Below are positions 8,752-17,312 of a DNA stretch of 64,000 nucleotides, piece by piece; within the stretch, counting starts at the first letter, position 1; each line of letters begins with the position of its first letter. The notes beneath the pieces are model-generated. The model did not search any database and had not been told where the DNA came from. It saw nothing but the letters and a program-made list of their open reading frames with translations. The translations under genes were made by a program, and so were the position numbers. Source of the DNA: Dyadobacter sp. Leaf189 (GTDB lineage: Bacteria > Bacteroidota > Bacteroidia > Cytophagales > Spirosomataceae); the NCBI RefSeq assembly GCF_001424405.1, contig NZ_LMPS01000001.1, positions 1,051,999-1,115,998 on the forward strand, given 5' to 3'.

Positions 8752-9774
8752 ATGAAATACAAATTTCTAAGCAATACCGGAGTGCTGGTTTCAGAGCTTT
8801 GTTTTGGGACGATGACATTTGGTGGAGAAGGATATTGGGAGGCAATTGGCCGACTGCAGCAGGAAGAAGGGACCGCGCTTGTTAAAACTGCTTTTGACAG
8901 CGGGATCAATTTCTTTGATACTGCCAATGTATATTCTTATGGTAAGTCCGAGATCATTTTAGGTCAGGCGCTGAAAGACCTGGGCATTAAGCGCAATGAA
9001 GTGGTAATTGCTACCAAAGTCCGCGGCAGAATGGCGCCTGGCGCAAACCAGATCGGTTTGTCGAGATTGCATATCATGGATTCTGTAAATGAAAGTCTTG
9101 AAAGGTTAGGAACTGACCACATTGACCTGTTTTATGTCCACGGTGTGGATGTCGAAACTTCACTGGAAGAGACGATGCGGGGACTGGAAGACATTGTGCG
9201 GTCAGGTAAGGTGCGGTATCTGGGCGTAAGTAACCACGCGGCCTGGCAAATTATGAAAGCAAATGGGATTGCTGAGAAAAACGGCTGGACCAAATTCGTG
9301 GCTTGTCAGCATTATTATACAATTGCCGGTCGCGACCTGGAAAGGGAACTGGTACCTATGATGAAAGACCAGAACCTTGCATTAATGCCGTGGAGCCCGC
9401 TTGCAGGAGGATTTTTGTCAGGCAAATACACGCGTGATAACCAGTCTACCGGAGATAACCGGCGCGACAGTTTTGATTTTCCGCCTATTGATAAAGAGAA
9501 AGCATACGATATTATAGATGTTATTCAGCCCATTGCCGAAGCCCATTCCGTTTCGGTGGCGCAAATTGCATTGTCCTGGCTCTTGCATCAGCAAAGTGTA
9601 ACGAGCGTTATTATTGGGGCGAAAAAGCCTGATCAGCTGAAAGAAAACATTGCTGCAACTTCTGTGGTACTTACTTCGGAAGACCTCGAAAAGCTGAATG
9701 CGATCAGTGCATTGAAAACAGAATATCCGCAGTGGATGTTTGAGCGTCAGGGCAGAGACAGGATACCGGGCTGA
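8752..9774 (+). CDS. Aldo/keto reductase
   Basis: A 340-residue protein with the AKR signature: FDTANVYSYGKSE (catalytic Asp and Tyr), IATKVRG (Lys) and DLFYVHGVD (His), then MPWSPLAGGFLSGKY and a C-terminal VIIGAKKPDQL cofactor-binding segment. It should be a cytosolic NADPH-dependent carbonyl reductase; the substrate is not predictable. The start is immediately after an inverted-repeat arm. The following deacetylase gene starts 1 nt after its stop. Confidence 0.92.
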   Translation: MKYKFLSNTGVLVSELCFGTMTFGGEGYWEAIGRLQQEEGTALVKTAFDSGINFFDTANVYSYGKSEIILGQALKDLGIKRNEVVIATKVRGRMAPGANQIGLSRLHIMDSVNESLERLGTDHIDLFYVHGVDVETSLEETMRGLEDIVRSGKVRYLGVSNHAAWQIMKANGIAEKNGWTKFVACQHYYTIAGRDLERELVPMMKDQNLALMPWSPLAGGFLSGKYTRDNQSTGDNRRDSFDFPPIDKEKAYDIIDVIQPIAEAHSVSVAQIALSWLLHQQSVTSVIIGAKKPDQLKENIAATSVVLTSEDLEKLNAISALKTEYPQWMFERQGRDRIPG

Positions 9775-9775
9775 T

Positions 9776-10705
9776 ATGTTCAACAACATAATTACTATCC
9801 TTGCTCTATTGCTTTTTGGGAATGCCGCTCAGGCGCAGAAAAGCGTTGCGATCACCATTGATGATGTGCCTAATGTGCAGATTGTAGAACGCGATGGAGG
9901 TTCTCGCTTGCTGAAAAGACTGGATTCACTGCATATCCCTGTCGCCATTTTTATTAATGAGGCAAATTTGCTGAAAACCGGCCATGCAAAACAAAATCAG
10001 CAATTGTTGAAAAGTTGGCTTGTCAGCGATTTTATCACCCCTGGCAATCACACCTATTCGCATCCTAATTATGGCGAAGCAGGTTTCAATGCATTCAGCG
10101 AGGATGTGATCAAAGGAGAAAAACTGACGCGCAAGATTTTGGCGGGTACCGGCAAAAAGCTGAGTTACTTTCGCTTTCCTTTTAATGCAATGGGGAAGGA
10201 TAGTCTGGCGCATTTGCAAATGCAACAGTTTCTGGTGCAAAAAGGGTATAGATTAACACCATTCACGGTGGAGAGTGAAGACTGGCTATACAACGAGCTG
10301 TACGAAAAAGCTTTGCGCAAAGGAAATAGTGCACTAGCCGATTCGATTGCAGATCAATATATTACGATGAGCTTGAAGCTGTTCAGCTATATCGACAGCA
10401 TTTCAGTCGCTATGTTCGGGAAAGAAGTCAGGCATATTTATCTCTGCCACGATAACCGGCTAAATACAGATTATCTGCCGGTATTGATTCAGAAATTAAA
10501 GGATAACAGGTACCAACTGGTCAGCTTGGACGAGGCGATGGAAGATCCTGCCTATAGATCCATTGATTATTACCATGGAAATGCAGGGTTTTCGTGGCTT
10601 TACCGGTGGATGAAGCATGCAGATAAACGAAAGGCAGCAATGCGCGCGGAACCTCTCAATCCAGGCATACAGCGGGCTTACGACGAAATGAAAAAGTCGG
10701 AATAG
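9776..10705 (+). CDS. Exported polysaccharide deacetylase (NodB fold)
   Basis: A 309-residue protein when started at the ATG at 9776, which gives a clean signal peptide (hydrophobic 5-18, cleavage near AQA-Q at 20/21). NodB-fold motifs are present: TIDDVPN (D29, D30) for motif 1, HTYSH (H92, H96) for motif 2, and RFPF (R133) for motif 3. Family members remove N- or O-acetyl groups from chitin, peptidoglycan or xylan. Motif 1 lacks the usual FDDG glycine. Probably co-transcribed with the aldo/keto reductase (1-nt gap) and ended by the hairpin at 10719. Confidence 0.85.
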   Translation: MFNNIITILALLLFGNAAQAQKSVAITIDDVPNVQIVERDGGSRLLKRLDSLHIPVAIFINEANLLKTGHAKQNQQLLKSWLVSDFITPGNHTYSHPNYGEAGFNAFSEDVIKGEKLTRKILAGTGKKLSYFRFPFNAMGKDSLAHLQMQQFLVQKGYRLTPFTVESEDWLYNELYEKALRKGNSALADSIADQYITMSLKLFSYIDSISVAMFGKEVRHIYLCHDNRLNTDYLPVLIQKLKDNRYQLVSLDEAMEDPAYRSIDYYHGNAGFSWLYRWMKHADKRKAAMRAEPLNPGIQRAYDEMKKSE

Positions 10706-10718
10706 GCTAAAAACAAAA

Positions 10719-10743
10719 AAAGCATGCAGTGAATGCATGCTTT
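10719..10743. terminator. Bidirectional intrinsic terminator
   Basis: A 9-bp perfect stem (10719-10727 with 10735-10743) with a 7-nt loop, preceded by an A-run and followed by Ts. It lies between the convergent deacetylase and cold-shock genes and can serve both. Confidence 0.75.
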
Positions 10744-10767
10744 CGAAATGTCTTAGTATGACTAAAC

Positions 10768-10959
10768 TTAGATAACGCGAACGTTAACTGCGTTTAGACC
10801 TTTTCTTCCATTTTCCACGTCGTAAGACACTTTGTCGTTTTCACGGATATCGTCTTGAAGACCTGAAACGTGAACGAAAATGTCTTTTTCACCTGATGCT
10901 GGTTGGATGAATCCAAATCCTTTGGAATCATTGAAAAACTTAACTGTACCTTCTGCCAT
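10768..10959 (-). CDS. Cold-shock domain protein (CspA family)
   Basis: A 63-residue protein starting at the ATG complementary to 10957-10959. RNP1 (KGFGFI, 13-18) and RNP2 (DIFVHVS, 26-32) are both intact, and the GTVKFFN start is typical. Such proteins bind single-stranded RNA/DNA and act as RNA chaperones. A longer in-frame reading to 11016 would add a hydrophobic extension and is rejected. A good promoter lies at 10987-11016, and the shared terminator follows the stop. Confidence 0.95.
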   Translation of the reverse strand: MAEGTVKFFNDSKGFGFIQPASGEKDIFVHVSGLQDDIRENDKVSYDVENGRKGLNAVNVRVI

Positions 10960-10986
10960 TAGAATTGATCTTATATTTTTAAAAAT

Positions 10987-11016
10987 CAAATGTATATAGA
11001 AAAAATATATAAACAA
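10987..11016 (-). promoter_or_regulatory. Promoter of the cold-shock gene
   Basis: On the minus strand TTG (11016-11014) is followed after 19 nt by TACATTTG (10994-10987), a match to the Bacteroidota TTTG/TAnnTTTG promoter. The start codon is about 25 nt further on. Confidence 0.55.
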
Positions 11017-11068
11017 GATTAAAATTTAATTTGCTTAGAATTATTCTTAATAATTTAACAAAAAATGA

Positions 11069-12049
11069 ATGTCTGTAATTGACGTCAACAGCCTGATTTC
11101 ACCTTTTTGGTTACCTAACGGGCACTTTCAGAGCATATATCCGGCATTGTTCCGGAAAGTGAAAGGAGTAAAATATTTCCGCGAAAAAATTGTAACTCCG
11201 GACGAAGATTTCCTGAATCTCGACTGGTCCGGCGCAAATAGTAACCGATCGGACACGCTTGTGATACTTACCCACGGGCTCGAAGGGGATAGTTCCAGGC
11301 AATATATGCTGGGCCTGATCAAGCTTTTAAATAAAAACGGTTTAGACTGCCTGGGATGGAATTTCCGTAGCTGCGGAGGTGAAATGAATAATGCTTTGCG
11401 GTTTTATCACAGCGGGGCAACCGACGACCTGGATCTGGTAGTACAGCATGCATTGCTGAGCGGATACGAGAATATCTACCTCGCCGGGTTTAGCCTCGGT
11501 GGTAACCTCACACTTAAATATCTGGGTGAATACGCCGCGCAACTGGACAGCAGGATCAAAAAGGCATTGGTTTTTAGCGTGCCGATGGATTTGAAAGCAT
11601 GTAGTCTGGCGATTATCAAGCCCGAGAACAGGGTATATATGCAGCGGTTCCTAAACACACTCAGTCCGAAAGTTGCGGCGAAAGCAGCGTTGTATCCCGA
11701 CCATATTTCGATTTCTGATTATAAGCACGTAAAAACGCTTTACGACTTTGATCACATTTATACAGCTCCGTTGCACGGGTTCAAAGGCGCAGATGATTAT
11801 TATGCGCAATGCAGCTCCATGCATTTCCTGAAAAATATTCGTGTGCTGACCCAGATTATCAATGCAAAAAATGATCCGATAGTCCCGTTTGCGAGTCTGC
11901 CGCTGGACGAATTACGGATACATAATCACGTTTCGCTGATCGCAAGCAGTGAGGGCGGACACTGTGGATTCAGGCCTGCGCGGCTGGTTGATGAGTTCTA
12001 TTGGTCGGAAAAGCGGGCTCTGGAGTTCTTCCTGGCAGAAAACGGGTGA
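11069..12049 (+). CDS. YheT-like alpha/beta hydrolase
   Basis: A 326-residue protein resembling the YheT/embryogenesis-associated EMB8 group of alpha/beta hydrolases. It opens with PFWLPNGHFQSIYPALFR, continues with LTHGLEGDSSRQY (oxyanion region) and has a nucleophile elbow AGFSLGGN (GxSxG). Candidate acid and base are in NDPIVP and GGHCGF near the C-terminus. The substrate is unknown; esterase or lipase activity is expected. An overlapping ATG at 11065 reads into a stop after five codons, so 11069 is the start. Confidence 0.88.
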   Translation: MSVIDVNSLISPFWLPNGHFQSIYPALFRKVKGVKYFREKIVTPDEDFLNLDWSGANSNRSDTLVILTHGLEGDSSRQYMLGLIKLLNKNGLDCLGWNFRSCGGEMNNALRFYHSGATDDLDLVVQHALLSGYENIYLAGFSLGGNLTLKYLGEYAAQLDSRIKKALVFSVPMDLKACSLAIIKPENRVYMQRFLNTLSPKVAAKAALYPDHISISDYKHVKTLYDFDHIYTAPLHGFKGADDYYAQCSSMHFLKNIRVLTQIINAKNDPIVPFASLPLDELRIHNHVSLIASSEGGHCGFRPARLVDEFYWSEKRALEFFLAENG

Positions 12050-12128
12050 GTGAACCGGCGACGCACGCGTCCTAAATTTTAAACTGTTCGAATCATTATT
12101 TTGTTAGCGTCATATCTAATATGATTCG

Positions 12129-12136
12129 TAATTTTG
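12129..12136 (+). promoter_or_regulatory. -7 promoter element upstream of the serine operon
   Basis: TAATTTTG matches TAnnTTTG. The nearest TTTG lies 25 nt upstream (12100-12103), longer than usual spacing. The SerB-SerA fusion starts 65 nt downstream. Confidence 0.35.
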
Positions 12137-12200
12137 CCGCCCGGATCCTTAGATAGGTATTTCTTTTTGACCCGATTATTATTCAGTTATTCCCTGCTTC

Positions 12201-14108
12201 ATGTCCACATTAACACTCAATCCGTTACCGTACATTATCATTGATTTCGACAGTACTTTTACCAAAGTAGAAGGCCTCGACGAACTTGCAGCGATCGCAT
12301 TGAACGGGCATCCTGAAAAAGATCAGGTTGTTCAGAAGATCACCGATCTCACGAACAAAGGAATGAATGGCGAAATGTCGTTTGCAGAAGGACTTCGTCA
12401 GCGCATTGCATTGCTGAAAGCCAATCGCTCGCACATCGGTGAGCTGGTTAACCTGCTCAGGACCAAGGTTTCGGATTCTTTTAAACGGAATGCGCACTTT
12501 TTGACTGAAAATACGGATCAGATTTATATCGTTTCAAGCGGGTTCAAGGAGTTTATCGTTCCTGTTGCTACTGAGCTGGGTATCCGTGCGGACCATGTTT
12601 ATGCCAATGAGTTTGTGTTTGATGAAGAAGGTAATATCATTGGAATAGATGAAGAGAATGAGCTATCGACTGACGGAGGGAAAATCAAGGTATTAACTGC
12701 ATTGAATTTACCGGGCGACGTGTACGCGATCGGCGATGGTTATACAGACTACGAATTGAAAGCATCCGGGCTTGCGAACCGCTTTTACGCATTTACCGAA
12801 AATATAGAACGGCCGCGGGTCACCGCAGTAGCCGATCACATTGCGACTTCGTTTGACGATTTCCTTTATGATAACAAGCTGAGCAGAAGCCAGTCTTATC
12901 CAAAAAGCCGCATTAAAGTATTGTTGCTGGAAAACGTGCACCCGGCTGCATTACGCGCTTTTAAAGAAGAAGGTTTTAGTGTAGAATTCGTCAAAGGCGC
13001 ATTGGATGAAGATGAGCTTTGCGAGCGGATCAAAGATGTTTCTATTATAGGTATCCGGTCTAAAACCAATATCACGAAACGCGTTCTTGAAAATGCCAAC
13101 CGCTTGATGGCGATCGGCGCATTTTGTATCGGTACCAACCAGATTGACCTGGAAGAGGCTGCGAAAAAAGGAATAGCTGTTTTTAACGCGCCTTACAGCA
13201 ATACGCGCTCGGTAGTGGAGCTGGCTGTTGGTGAAATGATCCTGCTGATTCGGAATATAGTTGGCAAAAGCAACCAGCTGCACCAGGGGATCTGGGACAA
13301 ATCTGCGAATGGAAGTTTTGAAATCCGTGGGAAAAAGCTCGGGATGGTCGGTTACGGAAGTATCGGAACACAACTTTCGGTAGTAGCCGAGGCGCTGGGG
13401 ATGGAGGTTTACTTCTATGATGAAGTGGAGAAGCTTTCAATTGGTAATGCCAAAAAATTGAATTCACTGGAAGAACTGCTTTCCATTGCGGACGTGATCA
13501 GTATGCACGTTGACGGACGGAAAGAAAATACCAATCTGATCGGCAAGCGTGAATTCGATCTGATGAAAAATGGAGTCATTTTTCTGAACCTTTCACGGGG
13601 CCACGTGGTCGATATTCAGGCTTTGGCTGATGCTGTAAAAAGCGGAAAAGTTGCCGGAGCGGGTGTCGACGTTTTTCCAAAAGAGCCTAAAACCAATGAT
13701 GAGCTTTTCGAGAGCGAGTTACTTGGTTTGCCCAATGTGATCCTGACACCGCATATCGGAGGAAGTACAGAAGAAGCCCAGGAGAATATCGGCCATTTTG
13801 TTCCTTCAAAGCTGCTTGAATTCATGAATAACGGCAGCTCTTACGGTAGTGTTAATTTCCCGGAAGTACAGTTGCCCAAGTTGAAAGACTCACACCGGCT
13901 GCTGCATATCCACGCAAACGTACCGGGTGTTCTGGCCAAGCTGAACCATATTTTTGGTAAAAACAATATCAACATCACCGGCCAGTACCTCAAAACCAAT
14001 GAGCATATCGGATATGTTATTGTGGATATCGAAAAGGGATATACAGAGGAATTTATTCAGGAAGTTAAAGAGCTGGAAGGTACAATCCGGTTCCGCATGC
14101 TTTACTAA
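12201..14108 (+). CDS. serA: Fusion of phosphoserine phosphatase (SerB-type HAD) and 3-phosphoglycerate dehydrogenase (SerA)
   Basis: A 635-residue two-domain enzyme. Residues 10-222 are a SerB-like HAD phosphatase: DFDST (D15, D17), VSSG (111-114), K161 and GDGYTD (178-183). Residues 236-557 are D-3-phosphoglycerate dehydrogenase with Rossmann motif GYGSIG (384-389), catalytic Arg in LSRGH (464-468), Glu in FPKEP (492-496) and His in TPHIGGS (516-522). Residues 565-635 are a C-terminal ACT domain, the usual serine-feedback site. All key residues are present, so both halves should be active, giving the first and last steps of phosphorylated serine synthesis. SerC, the middle step, follows 28 nt downstream. 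Confidence 0.88.
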   Translation: MSTLTLNPLPYIIIDFDSTFTKVEGLDELAAIALNGHPEKDQVVQKITDLTNKGMNGEMSFAEGLRQRIALLKANRSHIGELVNLLRTKVSDSFKRNAHFLTENTDQIYIVSSGFKEFIVPVATELGIRADHVYANEFVFDEEGNIIGIDEENELSTDGGKIKVLTALNLPGDVYAIGDGYTDYELKASGLANRFYAFTENIERPRVTAVADHIATSFDDFLYDNKLSRSQSYPKSRIKVLLLENVHPAALRAFKEEGFSVEFVKGALDEDELCERIKDVSIIGIRSKTNITKRVLENANRLMAIGAFCIGTNQIDLEEAAKKGIAVFNAPYSNTRSVVELAVGEMILLIRNIVGKSNQLHQGIWDKSANGSFEIRGKKLGMVGYGSIGTQLSVVAEALGMEVYFYDEVEKLSIGNAKKLNSLEELLSIADVISMHVDGRKENTNLIGKREFDLMKNGVIFLNLSRGHVVDIQALADAVKSGKVAGAGVDVFPKEPKTNDELFESELLGLPNVILTPHIGGSTEEAQENIGHFVPSKLLEFMNNGSSYGSVNFPEVQLPKLKDSHRLLHIHANVPGVLAKLNHIFGKNNINITGQYLKTNEHIGYVIVDIEKGYTEEFIQEVKELEGTIRFRMLY

Positions 14109-14136
14109 TTAAAGCGAAATACACTTATCCAATACC

Positions 14137-15210
14137 ATGTCGCTCACCTTCTTTACTCCGGGCCCTGCCCAGCTTTATCCAACATTTGAAAAGCACCTGC
14201 AGACTTTTGTTTCCAATCAGCTTGGATCAATCAGCCATAGAAGTCAGCAGTACCGCGATTTACACAAGTTCACAGTTGATCAGCTCCGCACCCTACTCAA
14301 TGTGCCTGATACGCACGCGATCCTATTTCTTGGCTCAGCGTCGGAAGCTTGGGAAAGGATACTTTTCAGCTGTGTGGAACTGGAAAGCTTCCATTTGGTG
14401 AATGGTTCTTTTTCGAAAAAGTTCTACGACTACTCCAATGCGCTGAATAAGTACGCGCACAAGTTTGAAAAGCCAATGGGAAGTGGGTTCTCGGCGGCAG
14501 AAATCGAGGTACCTGAGTACGCAGAGTTGATTTGTGTTACCCACAATGAAACGAGCTCGGGAGTACAAATGCCGGTTTCGGAAATCCACAAGTTGAAGCA
14601 GAAAAATCCGGGCAAATTCATTGCTGTGGATATTGTATCCTCTGCACCTTACCCCGACCTGGATTATACATTAATAGATACCGCATTCTTTTCTGTTCAA
14701 AAAGCATTCGGTCTTCCCGCCGGATTGGGCGTCTGGATTGTCAGTGAAAAATGCCTGGCGAAGGCTAAAAGCATCAAAAATCAATATTCAATAGGTGCAC
14801 ACAACGATTTGCCGACACTCTGGAAAAATGCACAGAACAATGAAACGCCAGCGACACCCAATGTAATGGGAATATATTTGCTGGGGAAAATTGCAGAGGA
14901 GTTCAACCAGATCGGAGTGCAAACCATGCGCAAGCAAACCGAGCAGAAAGCTGCATCGATCTATAAGTTTATAGAGAAAACAGCGGGCTTCTCGTCATTT
15001 GTGAAAGAAAAGCCGTACCGCTCACAAACAGTTATTGTGGCTGATACCGAACAGCCTTCTGCTGACATCATTAAAAACATCAAGGAAAAAGGAATGGTAA
15101 TTGGCAGCGGATACGGAGAATTTAAAGCCTCTCAACTGCGTATCGCCAATTTCCCGGCTACCTCAGCGGAAGAAGTTGACAAGCTTCTTTATGAATTAGG
15201 AAAATTGTAG
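14137..15210 (+). CDS. serC: Phosphoserine aminotransferase (SerC-like)
   Basis: A 357-residue class V aminotransferase. It has FFTPGPAQLYP at the start, ISHRS (32-36), HNETSSG (136-142), the cofactor aspartate D165 and the PLP lysine K189 in SVQKAFGLPAG. It converts 3-phosphohydroxypyruvate plus glutamate to phosphoserine. Its place directly after the SerB-SerA fusion supports the assignment. A strong terminator follows at 15227. Confidence 0.9.
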   Translation: MSLTFFTPGPAQLYPTFEKHLQTFVSNQLGSISHRSQQYRDLHKFTVDQLRTLLNVPDTHAILFLGSASEAWERILFSCVELESFHLVNGSFSKKFYDYSNALNKYAHKFEKPMGSGFSAAEIEVPEYAELICVTHNETSSGVQMPVSEIHKLKQKNPGKFIAVDIVSSAPYPDLDYTLIDTAFFSVQKAFGLPAGLGVWIVSEKCLAKAKSIKNQYSIGAHNDLPTLWKNAQNNETPATPNVMGIYLLGKIAEEFNQIGVQTMRKQTEQKAASIYKFIEKTAGFSSFVKEKPYRSQTVIVADTEQPSADIIKNIKEKGMVIGSGYGEFKASQLRIANFPATSAEEVDKLLYELGKL

Positions 15211-15226
15211 GATCTCCATTGTGACC

Positions 15227-15269
15227 AAGCGCTTGTTTGAACGTCTAAATTCAAACAAGCGCTTTTTTT
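15227..15269 (+). terminator. Intrinsic terminator of the serine operon
   Basis: A perfect 15-bp stem (15227-15241 with 15250-15264), 8-nt loop and T-run to 15269. The GTG of the next gene begins at the very next base. Confidence 0.85.
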
Positions 15270-16163
15270 GTGTATACCAACGATATACTTTGGAAATCGA
15301 TCCTGGAAGATACTTTTGAGGACTTCCTGGTGTTCTTCTTTCCCGAATCTCATTCATTGTTCGATTTCAGCAAAGGATTTGAGTACCTGGATAAAGAGCT
15401 CGAACAGCTCTTTCCGGTAGATGACTGCATAGGTGGGGTCAAGTTTGTGGACAAGCTGGTGAAGGTATTTTTGCTTGACGGGAATGAAGAATGGATCCTG
15501 GTACACGTAGAAGTCCAGGGTTATGCAGACAAAACATTCGCCGAAAGAATGTTCACTTACTATTACCGGATCTGGGATAACTACAGGCGCCGGATTACAG
15601 CATTCGCTATCCTGACTGACGAGAATGCTGCTTTCCTACCGGAGAGATTTGAACAGGACTTTCTCGGTACCCGTCTGACTTTTCAATTCAATGCATACAA
15701 GATATTGGAGCAGTCTGAAGAAGCATTGCTTCGCAATACCAATCCTTTTGCGCAGGTTATTCTGGTAGTTAAATCTGCAATGCGTGGTAAAACGCTCGAA
15801 AAAGAAGATTTACTCTCACTGAAAATCGCATTAGCCAGGAGATTACTCGCGATGCAAATTCCGAAGAGGAAAATTGGAAAGCTGATGAAATTTCTGAAAC
15901 TTTATGTCAAGTTGGATAAGCCTTATATGGAGGATAAATTCAATGACGAAATTTATAAAATCACTAACACACAAAAAGACGCTATGGGAATTGATGATGT
16001 CTATGAGCAGTTATGTATTGAGCAGGCTGTTGAAACGCAGGTTGTAAGAGTTATACGAAATATGCTCCGCGAAACTTCCTTGGATAATAGTATGATTGCC
16101 AAACTTGTCGAAGCGCCGGTCTGGTTTGTTGAAGAAGTTAGAGAAAGAGAAAAGTACCTTTAA
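15270..16163 (+). CDS. Rpn/PD-(D/E)XK family nuclease or transposase-like protein
   Basis: A 297-residue protein resembling the Rpn (recombination-promoting nuclease, transposase_31-like) group of the PD-(D/E)XK superfamily. A candidate catalytic set is D61 in KFVDKLVKV and E81-x-Q83 in VHVEVQG, followed by the FAERMFTYYYR helix. The C-terminal part is helical. Rpn proteins are DNA endonucleases linked to RecA-independent recombination. No terminal inverted repeats or second transposase gene are seen. The only possible start is the GTG at 15270 (stop in frame at 15246), which abuts the upstream terminator, so the mRNA leader is unclear. Confidence 0.72.
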   Translation: MYTNDILWKSILEDTFEDFLVFFFPESHSLFDFSKGFEYLDKELEQLFPVDDCIGGVKFVDKLVKVFLLDGNEEWILVHVEVQGYADKTFAERMFTYYYRIWDNYRRRITAFAILTDENAAFLPERFEQDFLGTRLTFQFNAYKILEQSEEALLRNTNPFAQVILVVKSAMRGKTLEKEDLLSLKIALARRLLAMQIPKRKIGKLMKFLKLYVKLDKPYMEDKFNDEIYKITNTQKDAMGIDDVYEQLCIEQAVETQVVRVIRNMLRETSLDNSMIAKLVEAPVWFVEEVREREKYL

Positions 16164-16186
16164 CGCTCTATATTTACATTGCATTA

Positions 16187-16220
16187 AAGCGTAGAATCAA
16201 CGATTCTGCGCTTTTTGTTT
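16187..16220 (+). terminator. Intrinsic terminator after the Rpn-like gene
   Basis: A 13-bp stem (16187-16199 with 16203-16215, one G-U pair), 3-nt loop and a T-rich tail. Confidence 0.8.
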
Positions 16221-16248
16221 TTTAGTTCATTCACAAATCAATCTATTA

Positions 16249-17298
16249 ATGACGCTCTACAAACAATTCCTGGCTGCCACCATGATTTTGTCGACGTTCG
16301 CTGAGGCCTTTTCGCAGACCGCGACGACAACAGAGCTATCCTACAAAAACCCGGTCTTTGAACCTATTCTTGCCGACCCGACTGTTGTCAGGGCGGAAGA
16401 CGGCATGTTTTATGCCTACGGAACAATGGATAACTGGGGGGATGGAAATGGTGCGCACTTAGTGCCAATTATCAGGTCAAAAGATCTGGTGCACTGGACC
16501 TACCTTAAAGATGCATTTACCAAAAAGCCAGCCTGGAAAGAGAAAGGTGGTATCTGGGCACCTGAGGTGGTGAAGGTTGATGGTAAGTACCACATGTATT
16601 ACGCATTTTCAACATGGGGCGACGCCGACCCAGGTATTGGTCTTGCAGTTGCAGATTCGGCTGCCGGACCGTTTACAGATGCAGGTAAGCTGTTTTTAAG
16701 CTCAGAAGCAGGTGTTCCCAACTCCATTGATCCATTCTACATGGAGATTGACAACAAAAAATACGTATTCTGGGGAAGTTTCAGCGATGCTGCCACCCAG
16801 GGAACCTATGGTGTCGAGCTGAGCAAGGACGGCAGGTCAGTTCCGGATTTGTCCAAAAAAATCAAAATTGCCGCAGGAGACTTCGAGGCGGTAATGATTC
16901 AGAAAAAGGGGGAATATTACTACTTCTTTGGCTCAAAGGAAAATTGCTGCGAAGGTGCCAAAAGCAAATACAACATTCGCGTGGGCCGCTCCAAAAATCC
17001 ACTCGGACCTTACGTCGACAAGGAAGGAAAGGAGCTCACGCAGCGCTGGACAGGTACATTACTGGTTCATCCCAGCGAACAATACGCCGGCCCCGGGCAC
17101 AATGCCCGGTTTGTTACCGACGATAATGGTACAGACTGGCTGCTTTATCACGCTATTGACAAGAAAAAACCACATGTATCCACAGGCGCAAATCGCAGAG
17201 TGCTGATGCTCGACAAACTTACCTGGCCGAATGGATGGCCGGAAATTGCAGGTTTGGAGCCAAGTAGTTCTGAAAACAAAGCGCCCATTTTTAAATAA
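16249..17298 (+). CDS. Secreted GH43-family glycoside hydrolase
   Basis: A 349-residue protein with a signal peptide (residues 1-22, ending FSQ) and a five-bladed beta-propeller pattern. The GH43 catalytic triad is visible: base D43 in ADPTVV, pKa-modulating D161 in SIDPFY, acid E213 in DFEAVM. Other family landmarks are GIWAPEVV and YHMYYAF. GH43 enzymes cleave arabinan, xylan or related side chains; the exact specificity cannot be read. The GH5-like gene follows 14 nt downstream, so the two are probably co-expressed. Confidence 0.9.
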   Translation: MTLYKQFLAATMILSTFAEAFSQTATTTELSYKNPVFEPILADPTVVRAEDGMFYAYGTMDNWGDGNGAHLVPIIRSKDLVHWTYLKDAFTKKPAWKEKGGIWAPEVVKVDGKYHMYYAFSTWGDADPGIGLAVADSAAGPFTDAGKLFLSSEAGVPNSIDPFYMEIDNKKYVFWGSFSDAATQGTYGVELSKDGRSVPDLSKKIKIAAGDFEAVMIQKKGEYYYFFGSKENCCEGAKSKYNIRVGRSKNPLGPYVDKEGKELTQRWTGTLLVHPSEQYAGPGHNARFVTDDNGTDWLLYHAIDKKKPHVSTGANRRVLMLDKLTWPNGWPEIAGLEPSSSENKAPIFK

Positions 17299-17312
17299 AC
17301 CTTTTAGTTAAA

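Noticed and set aside
10960..11016. N-terminal extension of the cold-shock protein
   Set aside because: The extension is hydrophobic, overlaps a good promoter and lies outside the normal 63-residue domain.
15270..16163. Rpn-like gene as an intact mobile element
   Set aside because: No terminal inverted repeats, target-site duplication or second transposase gene could be seen; treated as a single chromosomal gene.
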